This document shows, piece after piece, positions 53,216 to 61,120 of a stretch of DNA of 64,000 nt. Each line of letters starts with the position of its first letter. Position 1 is the first letter of the stretch. The DNA comes from Massilia sp. 9096 (lineage in GTDB: Bacteria; Pseudomonadota; Gammaproteobacteria; Burkholderiales; Burkholderiaceae_D). Location of the stretch: NCBI RefSeq assembly GCF_000745265.1, contig NZ_JQNN01000001.1, positions 3,038,001-3,102,000 on the forward strand, read 5' to 3'. Made by a program: the position numbers and the translations under genes. The notes beneath the pieces are model-generated. The model did not search any database and was not told the DNA's origin. It was given only the letters and a program-made list of their open reading frames with translations.

Positions 53216-53957
53216 AGCGGAAATCGAAAAATGGCACGACTATGAAGTCGCGTCGCGCAGGGAAATCGTGGCCTTGCTGCGCCAGATCGCAGAAAAGAAC
53301 CAGCTGGTGCGTCTGTTGATCAAAGGAGAAAGCGACGTCTGCGTGACCTCGTTGCTGCATGTCGACGCCGACGACGGTCTCGTCGTGTTCGACCGCTCGA
53401 TCAACCGCGAACAGAACGAACGCATCGTCGCCGCGCCAAAAGTGATGTGCGAAACCTCGCTCGACAAGATCCGCATTCTGTTCCAGCTCGACGGCCTGGG
53501 CGCAATCCAGTGGGAAGGCAGCGGCGCGCTGCGTGCAGCCATCCCTTCAACCCTCATTCGGCTGCAACGCCGGGAGTATTATCGTATGGAAACCCCTGTG
53601 AGCAACCCCGTCCGCGTGACGATTCCCCTGCCTGTCGAACTCGGCGGCGGCACCGCGGTATTTCCGCTGGCCGACATCAGCTGCGGCGGCATCGCGATCC
53701 TCGACAACAAGCAGCAACTCAGCACGGCGGTCGGCGCCAGCTATCCGAATTGCCGCCTGGAACTGCCGGAGATCGGCCCGATCACGACCACGCTGCAAAT
53801 CCGCAACTCGCAGGATCTGCAATTGCTCAACAACAAGACCAACCGCCGCATCGGCTGCCAGTTCGTCGACATCTCGCGCGCCAACCTGGCCGGCGTGCAG
53901 CGCTACATTACCAAGCTCGAGCGAGAGCGCAACGCGCGCGTGGCCGGCCTGGTCTGA
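53199..53957 (+). CDS. ycgR: YcgR-type c-di-GMP-dependent flagellar brake
   Basis: A 252-residue protein with an N-terminal YcgR domain (about 10-110) and a PilZ domain (about 118-240). The c-di-GMP-binding motif is present: QRREYYR (RxxxR) and DISCGG (D/NxSxxG). When bound it slows the motor by contacting the rotor or stator. ATG 53199 lies inside the end of the preceding gene. Together with the upstream GGDEF enzyme it points to local control of swimming. Confidence 0.92.
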   Translation: MQAITEAEIEKWHDYEVASRREIVALLRQIAEKNQLVRLLIKGESDVCVTSLLHVDADDGLVVFDRSINREQNERIVAAPKVMCETSLDKIRILFQLDGLGAIQWEGSGALRAAIPSTLIRLQRREYYRMETPVSNPVRVTIPLPVELGGGTAVFPLADISCGGIAILDNKQQLSTAVGASYPNCRLELPEIGPITTTLQIRNSQDLQLLNNKTNRRIGCQFVDISRANLAGVQRYITKLERERNARVAGLV

Positions 53958-54048
53958 ACCGGACCTGACACGCCGCCAAGCGTGTGCGGGCGCTGCCCGA
54001 TCACCGATCCTGATATGTTGGCCGAGTCAACCACATCAGGAGCCGGCG

Positions 54049-54936
54049 ATGTCTTCTTCCCTCAAACCCCTCGACCAGCAGGTCGTCGTGATCACCGGCG
54101 CGTCCAGCGGCATCGGCCTGGCGACCGCGCTCGACGCCGCCCGTGCGGGCGCGCGCGTGGTGCTGGCGGCGCGCAGCGACGACGTGCTGGAGGCGATCGT
54201 CGCCACCCTCGAAAAGCAGGGCCATGAAGCGATCAGCGTGAAAGCCGACGTGGCCGAGCGCGCCCAGGTCGACCGCATCGCCGCCGCCGCGATCGAGCGC
54301 TTCGGGCGCATCGACACCTGGGCCAACGTCGCCGGCAACACCATCTACGGCCGCGTCGACGAAGTGTCCGAAGCCGACAGCCGGCGCCTGTTCGACGTCA
54401 ATTTCTGGGGCATGGTCAACGGTTCGCTGGCCGCGCTGCCGCACCTGCGCCGGCACGGCGGCGCCCTGATCAACGTCGGCAGCGAAGGCTCCGAACTGGC
54501 CATTCCGCTGCAGGGCATGTATTCGGCCAGCAAGCATGCCGTGAAGGGTTTCACCGATGCGCTGCGCATCGAAATCGAGCACGCCGACGGCGCCCCGGTG
54601 TCGATCACGCTGATCGAGCCGACCGCGGTCAACACCCCGCTGCCCGAGCACGCGCGCAACTACCTCGAGCGCCAGCCCAAGCTGCCCACGCCCCAGCTCG
54701 ACCCGCACCAGGTCGCGGCGGCGATCCTGAAGGCGGCCGTCACGCCCACGCGCGACATGAAGGTCGGCGTCATGGCCAGCCTCGACGTGGCGATGGAAAA
54801 GCTGGCCCCGGCGCTGGCCGACCGCATCTCGGTGCTGCAGATGCCGCGCCAGCAGCGCGACGAGCCGGCGCACGATGCGATGGGCGCTTTGTTCCGGCCG
54901 GGCGGCAGCGGCTTGATCTACGGACGCGGGGCTTGA
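54049..54936 (+). CDS. SDR-family oxidoreductase
   Basis: A 295-residue short-chain dehydrogenase with cofactor motif TGASSGIG (about 17-24), NVAGN, Ser145 and the catalytic YSASK (Tyr158, Lys162). The C-terminal extension after about 240 is longer than in classical SDRs (250 residues) and has no named domain. Substrate is unknown; this subgroup is often called general SDR. AGGAG lies before the ATG. It converges with the LysR gene. Confidence 0.88.
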   Translation: MSSSLKPLDQQVVVITGASSGIGLATALDAARAGARVVLAARSDDVLEAIVATLEKQGHEAISVKADVAERAQVDRIAAAAIERFGRIDTWANVAGNTIYGRVDEVSEADSRRLFDVNFWGMVNGSLAALPHLRRHGGALINVGSEGSELAIPLQGMYSASKHAVKGFTDALRIEIEHADGAPVSITLIEPTAVNTPLPEHARNYLERQPKLPTPQLDPHQVAAAILKAAVTPTRDMKVGVMASLDVAMEKLAPALADRISVLQMPRQQRDEPAHDAMGALFRPGGSGLIYGRGA

Positions 54937-54962
54937 ACAGGCCCGGCCTCGGTCGCCCGGGT

Positions 54963-55868
54963 TCAGTCGAAATACGGCTCCAGGATCCCCTCGATCCAGC
55001 CGATGAAGGCGCGCACGCGCTGCGACAGGCTGCGCCGGTGCGCTACCACTAGCCATGCTGCCAGCGGCTCGGGCCGCAGGCCGGGCAGGATTTCGACCAG
55101 CGCACCGCTTTCGATATGGTGCGCCAGCGCCGAATATCCGGCCTGGATCAGCCCGACGCCCGCCAGTCCGGCCGCATGATAGGTCTGCACACTGTTTAAC
55201 TGGATGGCGCCCGGCAGCGCCAGCGTCGCATAGCCGTCGCCGTCCGGGTATTCCCAGCCGGCCGGCCTGGCCCCGAGCGTGCGCGTGTAGTGCACCATCC
55301 GGTGCCCCTGGCTGCGCAGGTCGTCCAAGCTCCGGGGCGTGCCGAACTGCGCCAGGTAGGCAGGACTGGCCGCATTGACCATGCGTAGCTTGCCGAGCGG
55401 CCGGGCGATCAGGCTCTCGTCGCCAATCGGTCCCAGGCGGATCACGCAGTCGAACCCTTCCTGGACCAGGTCGACGCGGCGGTCGGTGCTGGACAATTCC
55501 AGCTCCAGTTCCGGATGGGCCGCCATCAGTTGCGGCAGCGCCGGCACCACCACGCCTTGCGCCAGTTCGGTCGGCATGTCGACACGCAGTTTTCCGCGCA
55601 GCGGCGCGCCGTCCGGCGCAAACATCGATTGCAGTTCCTGGACTTCGGCCAGCAGGTCGCGAGCGCGCGTGTAAAAGGCGCGGCCGTCTTCGGTCAGCTG
55701 CACGCTGCGTGTCGTTCGATGCAGCAGCGTGACACCCAGGCCGCGCTCGAGCTCACGGATGACGGCCGAGACGCGTCCTTTCTGCATGCCGAGGCTCTCG
55801 GCGGCGCGCGTGAAGCTCGACATTTCGGCCACACGGGCAAAGATCAAAAGGGCATCCAGGTTTTGCAT
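54963..55868 (-). CDS. LysR-family transcriptional regulator
   Basis: A 301-residue LysR protein with winged helix-turn-helix (MQNLDALLIFARVAEMSSFT, about 1-60), linker helix and a periplasmic-binding-type effector domain (about 90-295, LRVDMPTELAQGVVVPALPQ). It resembles the CrgA/AaeR-like group. It is divergent from the broken flavoprotein and DUF1330 gene, which it probably controlled; the 114-base gap would hold the binding site. The effector is unknown. Confidence 0.9.
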   Translation of the reverse strand: MQNLDALLIFARVAEMSSFTRAAESLGMQKGRVSAVIRELERGLGVTLLHRTTRSVQLTEDGRAFYTRARDLLAEVQELQSMFAPDGAPLRGKLRVDMPTELAQGVVVPALPQLMAAHPELELELSSTDRRVDLVQEGFDCVIRLGPIGDESLIARPLGKLRMVNAASPAYLAQFGTPRSLDDLRSQGHRMVHYTRTLGARPAGWEYPDGDGYATLALPGAIQLNSVQTYHAAGLAGVGLIQAGYSALAHHIESGALVEILPGLRPEPLAAWLVVAHRRSLSQRVRAFIGWIEGILEPYFD

Positions 55869-55982
55869 TGTTCACCGATCGGGTAACAGAACGTTCTTTC
55901 CGGCGTCATTTATAACTCATTTCCGGCTCAGTAGACTGGTTGCTCAAGTCGCCGACCAGGCGATGCAAACAAAGGAGCCATC

Positions 55983-56177
55983 ATGTCGCAACATCTTTCG
56001 ACGATCAAAACGGTCGTCCTCTACCACTCCGGCTACGGGCATACCGAGCGCAGGACGGTGGCCGTCGCCGACGGGTCGCCCGACGAGACGTCGACGGGCG
56101 ACCTGGAGACCGCACGTCGCTACGGCGCACGGGTCGCGGCGATCGCCGCGCAGTTCCAATCCAGCCGGGGAGACTGA
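55983..56177 (+). pseudogene. Internally deleted NAD(P)H:quinone oxidoreductase (flavodoxin family)
   Basis: A 64-codon frame with MSQHLSTIKTVVLYHSGYGH at the start and TGDLETARRYGARVAAIAAQ at the end. The two pieces are the first and last parts of a WrbA-like flavoprotein normally about 195 residues long. The FMN loop, the tryptophan region and most of the fold are missing, with the frame kept across the junction near GHTERRTVAVADGSP. It cannot bind FMN normally. An AAGGAG site precedes the ATG, so it may still be translated. Confidence 0.8.
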
Positions 56178-56178
56178 G

Positions 56179-56475
56179 ATGCCAAAAGGGTATTTGATCG
56201 GACACGTCACCATCTCGGATGCCGACGCCTATGCCGCCTACGCAAAAGCCGCGGCCGAGGCGATGGCGCCATTCACGCCAACGCTGATCGCCGCCGGACG
56301 GTACGAGAACCTCGAGGGCGAGGCCCACGAGCGGCATGTCGTGTTCGAGTTCGCCTCATTCGACGAGGCCAAGCGCTTTTACGACAGCCCGGCGTACCAG
56401 GCCGCCAAAGCGCTGCGCGCGGGTGCGGCGACGGGAACGTTCGTGCTGCTCGAAGGGATGCCTGAGAACGCCTGA
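56179..56475 (+). CDS. DUF1330-family protein
   Basis: A 98-residue dimeric alpha-beta barrel (ferredoxin-like) protein with PKGYLIGHVTISDADAYAAY, the FEFASFDEAKRFYDSPAYQA motif and a short terminal strand (TFVLLEGM). It follows the broken flavoprotein by one base and was probably part of a LysR-controlled operon. The family has no proven reaction. ATG 56179 fits a GGGGAGACTGAG ribosome site. Confidence 0.9.
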   Translation: MPKGYLIGHVTISDADAYAAYAKAAAEAMAPFTPTLIAAGRYENLEGEAHERHVVFEFASFDEAKRFYDSPAYQAAKALRAGAATGTFVLLEGMPENA

Positions 56476-56535
56476 CAACAGCTCTTGTTTGCTCTGGCAA
56501 TAACAAGCTCATACACTCGGCCGATTTGCGCTGTC

Positions 56536-56549
56536 GGCCAGGCGCGGTC
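56536..56549 (+). repeat. Possible eroded end of the cassette-array repeat
   Basis: GGCCAGGCGCGGTC differs at one of 14 positions from the right end of the long repeat at 60966-61068. The left half is not recognisable. It lies in the gap between DUF1330 and the methyltransferase. It may be chance or a relic of the array's earlier edge. Confidence 0.3.
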
Positions 56550-56572
56550 CTCTGATGAGGTTAATCGTGCGC

Positions 56573-57349
56573 TCAGGGCTTGCGAAACACGATCACATGC
56601 TGGATTGGCAGCGATTCGATGCTGCGTTCCCACTTCAAGCCATGCGCCGTGGCTTCACGCCGTACCTGCAGCTCGCTCATCTTATGCAAGGGCTTGATCG
56701 CGACTGCCGGATCCTCGGCCCGATATTCGACGAAGACGACGCGCCCACCCGGCTTCAGGGCATCGACGATGCTGTCGAGCACCTCCGCAGGATAGGCGAG
56801 CTCGTGATAGACATCGACCATGATTGCCAAGTCGACGCTGGCCGGCGGCAGCTTGACGCTGGTTTCGCTGCCCAGCACCGAGACCACGTTGCGCACGCCG
56901 CGCTTTGCCTTCCGGCTGTCGAGCATGCTGATCATTTCCGGCTGCACGTCAACGGCATACACGCGTCCGCCGGGCCCGACCTGTTTCGCCAGCTGCCAGG
57001 TGTAGTAGCCGGTGCCGGCGCCGATGTCGGCCACCGTCATGCCGGGCGCCAGCGCCAGTTCACGCAGGAGCAATTCCGGCCGCTCCTCGCGTGCGCGGCT
57101 TTCGCGTTCGAGCCATTGGGCGCCCTCCCACCCCATCACGCCGGCGATCTCACGGCCCATGTAGCGTTTGCCGATGCCATCCGGGGTGGGTACGACGCGT
57201 TCATAGCGCGTATTGGTAGCCGCTGCCTGTGCCGCGGCATCGATATGAGCAGAGGATGGCAGCGGCAGAGCCGACAGGCAGGCCAGCAGGATAGGTAGCG
57301 TACGGCGAGTTTGTGAGGTGCGGCAGTTGCGCGAGCGGGTGCGGTGCAT
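56573..57349 (-). CDS. Class I SAM-dependent methyltransferase with a signal-like N-terminus
   Basis: A 258-residue protein. A hydrophobic N-terminus with Arg/Thr start (RRTLPILLACLSALPLPSSA, about 15-34) looks like a signal peptide. The methyltransferase fold has motif I VADIGAGTGYYTWQLAKQVG (about 104-123), acidic DVQPEM, motif IV-like DLAIMVDVYHEL and GGRVVFVEYRAED. The substrate is unknown. Methyltransferases need cytoplasmic SAM, so export is odd; a later start would remove the signal but none is clearly better. It lies alone on the minus strand beside the repeat array. Confidence 0.75.
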   Translation of the reverse strand: MHRTRSRNCRTSQTRRTLPILLACLSALPLPSSAHIDAAAQAAATNTRYERVVPTPDGIGKRYMGREIAGVMGWEGAQWLERESRAREERPELLLRELALAPGMTVADIGAGTGYYTWQLAKQVGPGGRVYAVDVQPEMISMLDSRKAKRGVRNVVSVLGSETSVKLPPASVDLAIMVDVYHELAYPAEVLDSIVDALKPGGRVVFVEYRAEDPAVAIKPLHKMSELQVRREATAHGLKWERSIESLPIQHVIVFRKP

Positions 57350-57460
57350 GATTGTTTCCGTAAGAAGTCGCCGCCTAAAATGGCGCCGGCAGGCATGCCG
57401 TGAATCGAAATGATCAGTGTAGCGGCGTTGGGTGCGCGACGTTCGTTGGCTGCATCAGAA

Positions 57461-57567
57461 TTTATGGGTCATGTCGGGTTGACTGCGCAGTGGCCACAGT
57501 TGGCGAGTTTTTCTGATTGGCAACCTACTATGCTGGATCGACCGGCCGGAATCGGCCAGGAGCAGAC
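57461..57567 (+). repeat. Palindromic array repeat, long form (copy 0)
   Basis: The most diverged copy. Alignment with the copy at 61535-61637 shows shared GGGTC, ACAG, GAGTTT, GGCAACCT, CTATGCTGG and CGGCCGG-AATCGGCCAGGAGCAGAC. It lies 55 bases before the ATG at 57623. Confidence 0.55.
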
Positions 57568-57622
57568 GTACCCGGGCGGAGTGGTTAACTCAACGGGTCT
57601 TCAACTAACTGACGCAAAGCAT

Positions 57623-57982
57623 ATGAAAATCGTTACTACAAGAGATAGCGTGGCGATGGGCGATGACGTCGATGCCCCGCATGAACAGCAATTCTCATTC
57701 CCAGATTCGACGTCCGTTGAACAGGCCATCGATCAGATAGTAAAGTCCGGATACCTAGCAAGCGTGCAAGGTGGAGAAACGTGGTCCGCGGTATCTCGCG
57801 TACCCGTAGCTGTCGTGGCACAAGCATGGGGGCAAAGTCGGCCTGTTAGCTGGCGACCACAGGAACTCGGTTCACTCAAATTCGAAGGCGGCTCTATCAG
57901 GCTGCATTTCAACTACCATGCCCAGCTAGACCCCGAGATTGTTCTCGAGGTATTGAAGCGGTTGAAATTGGATTTGTCGTAG
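57623..57982 (+). CDS. Hypothetical protein, array gene 1
   Basis: A 119-residue protein with no family I recognise. The start ATG 57623 gives MKIVTTRDSVAMGDDVDAPH; longer in-frame reading would run through the repeat. It has an acidic N-terminal half, a helix rich in Ser/Ala/Ile (SVEQAIDQIVKSGYLASVQG) and a C-terminal helix (PEIVLEVLKRLKLDL). Base use is lower in GC than the core genes. It is flanked by repeats on both sides, which is its main notable feature. Confidence 0.6.
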   Translation: MKIVTTRDSVAMGDDVDAPHEQQFSFPDSTSVEQAIDQIVKSGYLASVQGGETWSAVSRVPVAVVAQAWGQSRPVSWRPQELGSLKFEGGSIRLHFNYHAQLDPEIVLEVLKRLKLDLS

Positions 57983-58037
57983 AGTTGCCGACGTGCGCAT
58001 TTCGAAAACACCGATCGGCCCTGCTGTCTCCGTCAAC

Positions 58038-58096
58038 GTCTGCTCTGGGTCGGTAGCGGCCGTTGCAATAAGTCTGCAACCGGCCAGGAGCGGACG
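58038..58096 (+). repeat. Palindromic array repeat, short form (copy 1)
   Basis: 59 bp with left end GTCTGCTCTGGGTCGGTAGC and right end CAACCGGCCAGGAGCGGAC. The ends pair as an imperfect palindrome. It lies 36 bases before the ATG at 58133. Confidence 0.75.
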
Positions 58097-58132
58097 AATG
58101 CTGCTCGCCTCACATGTCACGTAAGGAACGCA

Positions 58133-58468
58133 ATGCGTACAGAAACGCCGGTGTTTATCGCCACGCTGTCCATTCTATGGCTCCGCTCGGACGGGTCCGA
58201 GGTGATGATTGAAGCGAAGATTGGTGCGCCATATGTGGTTGACGATCAAACATGGGCATGCCCAGCGTGCCTAGAGGGTGTTGATGGGCGTTATCCAGAC
58301 ATCGTAGGTGAAGGATCGTTTCAGGCGTTGTCTATTGCTATGCGACTGATCGGGAACAGGCTCGGTCATATGCTTGAGGACAACGCGCATCTTGTTTATC
58401 CAGTCGACCGTAGCGCTTGGGGCTGGTCCTCGCATGCTGCTTTCTTTGGAGCAGCCAAATTTAGCTGA
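58133..58468 (+). CDS. Hypothetical protein, array gene 2
   Basis: A 111-residue protein, MRTETPVFIATLSILWLRSD at the start, with a paired-cysteine site WACPACLEG (about 41-49). Its layout (beta strands, then GEGSFQALSIAMRLIGNRLG and a Trp-rich end) resembles small DUF6968-like proteins of unknown role, but this is a weak match from memory. No signal peptide or clear membrane helix. It is the last gene before the repeat that carries the IS30 insertion. Confidence 0.6.
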   Translation: MRTETPVFIATLSILWLRSDGSEVMIEAKIGAPYVVDDQTWACPACLEGVDGRYPDIVGEGSFQALSIAMRLIGNRLGHMLEDNAHLVYPVDRSAWGWSSHAAFFGAAKFS

Positions 58469-58489
58469 GCGAATAGTCCGCTTTGGGTC

Positions 58490-59716
58490 TTGGATTCAAC
58501 TGGTCAATGCAACACACTAAACTCTGCATGAGCAGAAGGAGTGTTGCGGATGAAGCAGAGACCTAGGATCTACTATACAGAAACCCAGAAGGCGCTCATG
58601 TGGGAGCGTTGGAAGAAGGGCGAATCGCTGCATCAAATTGCCGCGCTGTTCGATCGAAATCACTCATCGATACAGCGAATTCTTGCATAGTCTGGCGGCA
58701 TTCGCCCTGCGCAAAGGCAGCGGTCAAGGTTGGCCTTGTCGCTGGCAGAGCGGGAAGAGATATCGCGTTCGTTAGCTGCTGGTCATCCGATCCGGCGAAT
58801 CGCCCAACTTCTCGGACGAGCACCTTCTACAATTAGCCGCGAGATCAGCCGGAATGGCGGCCAGACGAGCTATCGAGCAAACTGTGCCGACGATGCTGCC
58901 TGGAAGCGTGCCCAACGTCCCAAGACATGTAAGCTGGTGGACAATCCTGTGCTGGCAGAAATGGTGGCCACCAAACTTCAACTACAGTGGGCACCAGAGC
59001 AAATTGCTGGGTGGCTCAAGCATACGTTTCCAGGAGACGAGGACTTTCAGGTGTCGCATGAAACGATTTATCGTAGCCTCTTCATTCAGGCACGTGGTGC
59101 GCTGAAAAAAGAGCTGTTAGCGCATCTTCGGCGACCTCGGATCATGCGCCGGTCGCGTCATCACACACAAAAAACCGACAACCACGGCAGGATCAAAGAT
59201 ACCGTATCGATCAGCGAACGCCCTGCCATGGTCGAAGATCGAGCGGTACCTGGCCATTGGGAGGGCGACTTGTTGTTTGGGGACCGTAACAGCCAGATCG
59301 CCACTTTGGTTGAGCGTCAGACCCGTTATGTCATGTTGGTAAAAGTCGCCAGCAAAGATACCGAAACAGTCATCGACGCATTGATCGATAACGCGCGCGA
59401 ATTGCCCCAGGAACTTTATCAATCACTCACTTGGGACAGGGGTAAAGAGCTGGCTGACCATAAGCGCTTTACGCTTGCTACCGACATCGATGTCTACTTC
59501 TGTGATCCGCACAGCCCGTGGCAACGCGGCAGTAATGAAAACACCAATGGACTATTGCGCCAGTACTTCCCCAAAGGCGTCGATGTCTCAGCATACTCGC
59601 AGGCTCAACTCAATGAAATTGCCCGCAAACTGAATGAGCGGCCAAGGAAGACTTTAGAATACCAAACACCCGCTGAACGATTCAGCCAACTTGTTGCGTC
59701 GACCAGTTGAATCCAA
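58490..59716 (+). mobile_element. IS30-family insertion sequence
   Basis: A 1227-bp element. The left inverted repeat is 58490-58514 (TTGGATTCAACTGGTC then AATGCAACA), and the right is 59692-59716. The two match over 25 bases with three mismatches. GGTC occurs directly before (58486-58489) and after (59717-59720), which is the target duplication. It encodes one IS30-type transposase on the plus strand. Length, terminal repeats and enzyme all fit IS30. Confidence 0.92.
58550..59710 (+). pseudogene. IS30 transposase interrupted by an in-frame amber stop
   Basis: ATG 58550 opens a frame encoding MKQRPRIYYTETQKALMWER and a helix-turn-helix to RILA, then TAG at 58688-58690. The same frame continues without a break to 59710 for about 340 more residues. 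These include LAQLLGRAP-like RIAQLLGRAPSTISREISRN, PGHWEGDLLFG, SLTWDRGKELADH and DPHSPWQRGSNENTNGLLRQ, the DDE catalytic core (Asp, Asp, Glu). A full-length protein would be 386 residues. The stop lies where Glu is expected (GAG to TAG). A TTG at 58730 could restart a 326-residue protein missing the first DNA-binding part. Confidence 0.85.
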
Positions 59717-59796
59717 GGTCGGTAGCAGACATAGCTGTAGGTCTACAATCGGCCAGGAGCAGTCGTTCCCATGCTCGACATACAGCACTCAACGTT

Positions 59797-60252
59797 ATGA
59801 ATCTGAAAACTGTTTCCGCTGGATGGCTTCTGCTGGTACTCTCAGCACATTTTCCTTCCGCCTACGCTGTTTGCTTTTATCCGGGAACCGACAGATCCGG
59901 ATACAAGATTCCACTCAAGACGGAGGTTCGTACTGCTGAAGCAATCGTCATCGGTCGTGTGCTGTCGGAGGATCGGTTACAGGAGGACGCGGACGATCCG
60001 GACGGCGTTACGGCGTCCAACGTGACCATCAAAATCCTAAAAAGGCTGAAAGGGACTCTGTCAGGCGTCATCGTCGTCAGGAATGAAAACACATCGTCCC
60101 GTTACCCCATGTCAGTTGGCGAAGAACACATCCTGTTCGTTTCCCGTACAAACCGTGGAACTTGGATCGATAGCTGCGGGAATTCAGAGGTCATGCCGGA
60201 TGGAGAGCAAGTCGTCAAGGAAGTACGGACACAACTACGGTCATTGAAATAG
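59797..60252 (+). CDS. Exported small protein with TIMP/NTR-like pattern, array gene 3
   Basis: A 151-residue protein. The signal peptide is MNLKTVSAGWLLLVLSAHFP followed by SAYA. The mature part begins CFYP and has alternating strands (EAIVIGRVLSEDR, VTIKILKRLKGT, GVIVVRNENT), then VGEEHILFVSRT and a final Cys in IDSCGN. The two Cys and VGEEHILF pattern resembles OB-fold netrin/TIMP-like domains in bacterial exported proteins. The function is unknown. ATG 59797 begins exactly at the signal peptide. It sits 32 bases after the disrupted repeat. Confidence 0.65.
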   Translation: MNLKTVSAGWLLLVLSAHFPSAYAVCFYPGTDRSGYKIPLKTEVRTAEAIVIGRVLSEDRLQEDADDPDGVTASNVTIKILKRLKGTLSGVIVVRNENTSSRYPMSVGEEHILFVSRTNRGTWIDSCGNSEVMPDGEQVVKEVRTQLRSLK

Positions 60253-60281
60253 GAATACGTCGCCAACAGCGGTGCCGCTAC

Positions 60282-60384
60282 GTCCGCTTAGGGTCGGTTC
60301 CAGCTAGTCGTGACAGTCCGAGAGTTTGTCAGCGCGGCAACATGCTATGCTGACTCGACCGGCTGCAAACGGCCAAAAGCTGAC
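60282..60384 (+). repeat. Palindromic array repeat, long form (copy 3)
   Basis: 103 bp. It begins GTCCGCTTAGGGTCGG and ends GGCCAAAAGCTGAC, with the central GACAGTCCGAGAGTTTGTC and CATGCTATGCTGACTCGACC shared with the copies at 60966 and 61535. It is 53 bases before the GNAT start. Confidence 0.8.
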
Positions 60385-60437
60385 ATTGCTGAGACCGAGC
60401 TTCTTTATCGACTAATCCAATCTCACCAACATCACAC

Positions 60438-60956
60438 ATGAGCGTCAAAATTAGGTGCTATCGCGAAACGGACAAGCTAGCAGTCGACCAAGTCGTGCGG
60501 GATGCGTGGATCGAGTTAGCCTCCGTTATGTCTGGATGGGACGAGCTCGCTCCAAGACTCGGTGCCCTTACGGCAAACGCCAATGATGTCGAAATAATGG
60601 TTGCAGAACTCAATGACAAGATAGTCGGTACGGTTGGTTACGTAGCACCTAATAAGCCAAAGCCCGATTTTTTCGCACCTGAATGGCCCATGATACGGTT
60701 CATGTCTGTCCTCCCGGCAGGTCGTGGACATGGCGTTGGCCAGGTTTTGCTCGACGAATGCATTCAGCGCGCTCGACGCGATAACGCGCAATTGATCGCA
60801 CTACATACTACACCGGTAATGGAGGCAGCTCAGCATCTGTACCGGCGCGCCGGCTTTGAGATGGTACGTCATCTACCAGATATGTTTGGCGTGCCATATG
60901 TGCTGATGACTAAGCCTCTTGACGAAAGCAATGCAACGACGCAACTGAAAAACTAA
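60438..60956 (+). CDS. GNAT-family N-acetyltransferase, array gene 4
   Basis: A 172-residue acetyltransferase fold. Motif A for acetyl-CoA is LPAGRGHGVGQVLLDECIQR (about 92-111), preceded by VEIMVAELNDKIVGTVGYV and followed by IALHTTPVMEAAQHLYRRAG (motif B). The end MVRHLPDMFGVPYVLMTKPL closes the domain. The substrate is unknown; it could acetylate small molecules such as antibiotics or polyamines. It is one of the few array genes with a clear family. Confidence 0.85.
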   Translation: MSVKIRCYRETDKLAVDQVVRDAWIELASVMSGWDELAPRLGALTANANDVEIMVAELNDKIVGTVGYVAPNKPKPDFFAPEWPMIRFMSVLPAGRGHGVGQVLLDECIQRARRDNAQLIALHTTPVMEAAQHLYRRAGFEMVRHLPDMFGVPYVLMTKPLDESNATTQLKN

Positions 60957-60965
60957 CACGGCTAT

Positions 60966-61068
60966 GTCCGCTTTGGGTCGGGACCGGCCTGTCGTGACAG
61001 TCTGAGAGTTTGTCGACTCGGCAACATGCTATGCTGACTCGACCGTCTGCAACCGGCCAGGAGCGGTC
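60966..61068 (+). repeat. Palindromic array repeat, long form (copy 4)
   Basis: 103 bp, beginning GTCCGCTTTGGGTCGG and ending GGCCAGGAGCGGTC. The middle has the self-complementary CTGTCGTGACAG and a second near-palindrome TCGACTCGGCA / TGCTGACTCGA. It starts 10 bases after the GNAT stop and 52 bases before the next gene. Confidence 0.82.
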
Positions 61069-61120
61069 TGTCGTCGTATCGACCGAACGATAGATCAAGC
61101 GAGTACAAGGATTTCAGAAT

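Larger units (their letters stand above)
58476..59764 (+). repeat. Palindromic array repeat, short form, split by IS30 (copy 2)
   Basis: The left part GTCCGCTTTGGGTC (58476-58489) and the right part starting GGTCGGTAGCAGAC (59717-59764) are the two halves of one repeat. Removing the element and one GGTC leaves a 58-bp copy of the same length as the copy at 62012-62069. Confidence 0.8.

Noticed and set aside
57410..57622. Longer start for the first array gene
   Set aside because: The extension reads through the diverged repeat copy and has no ribosome site; ATG 57623 matches the spacing of the other array genes.
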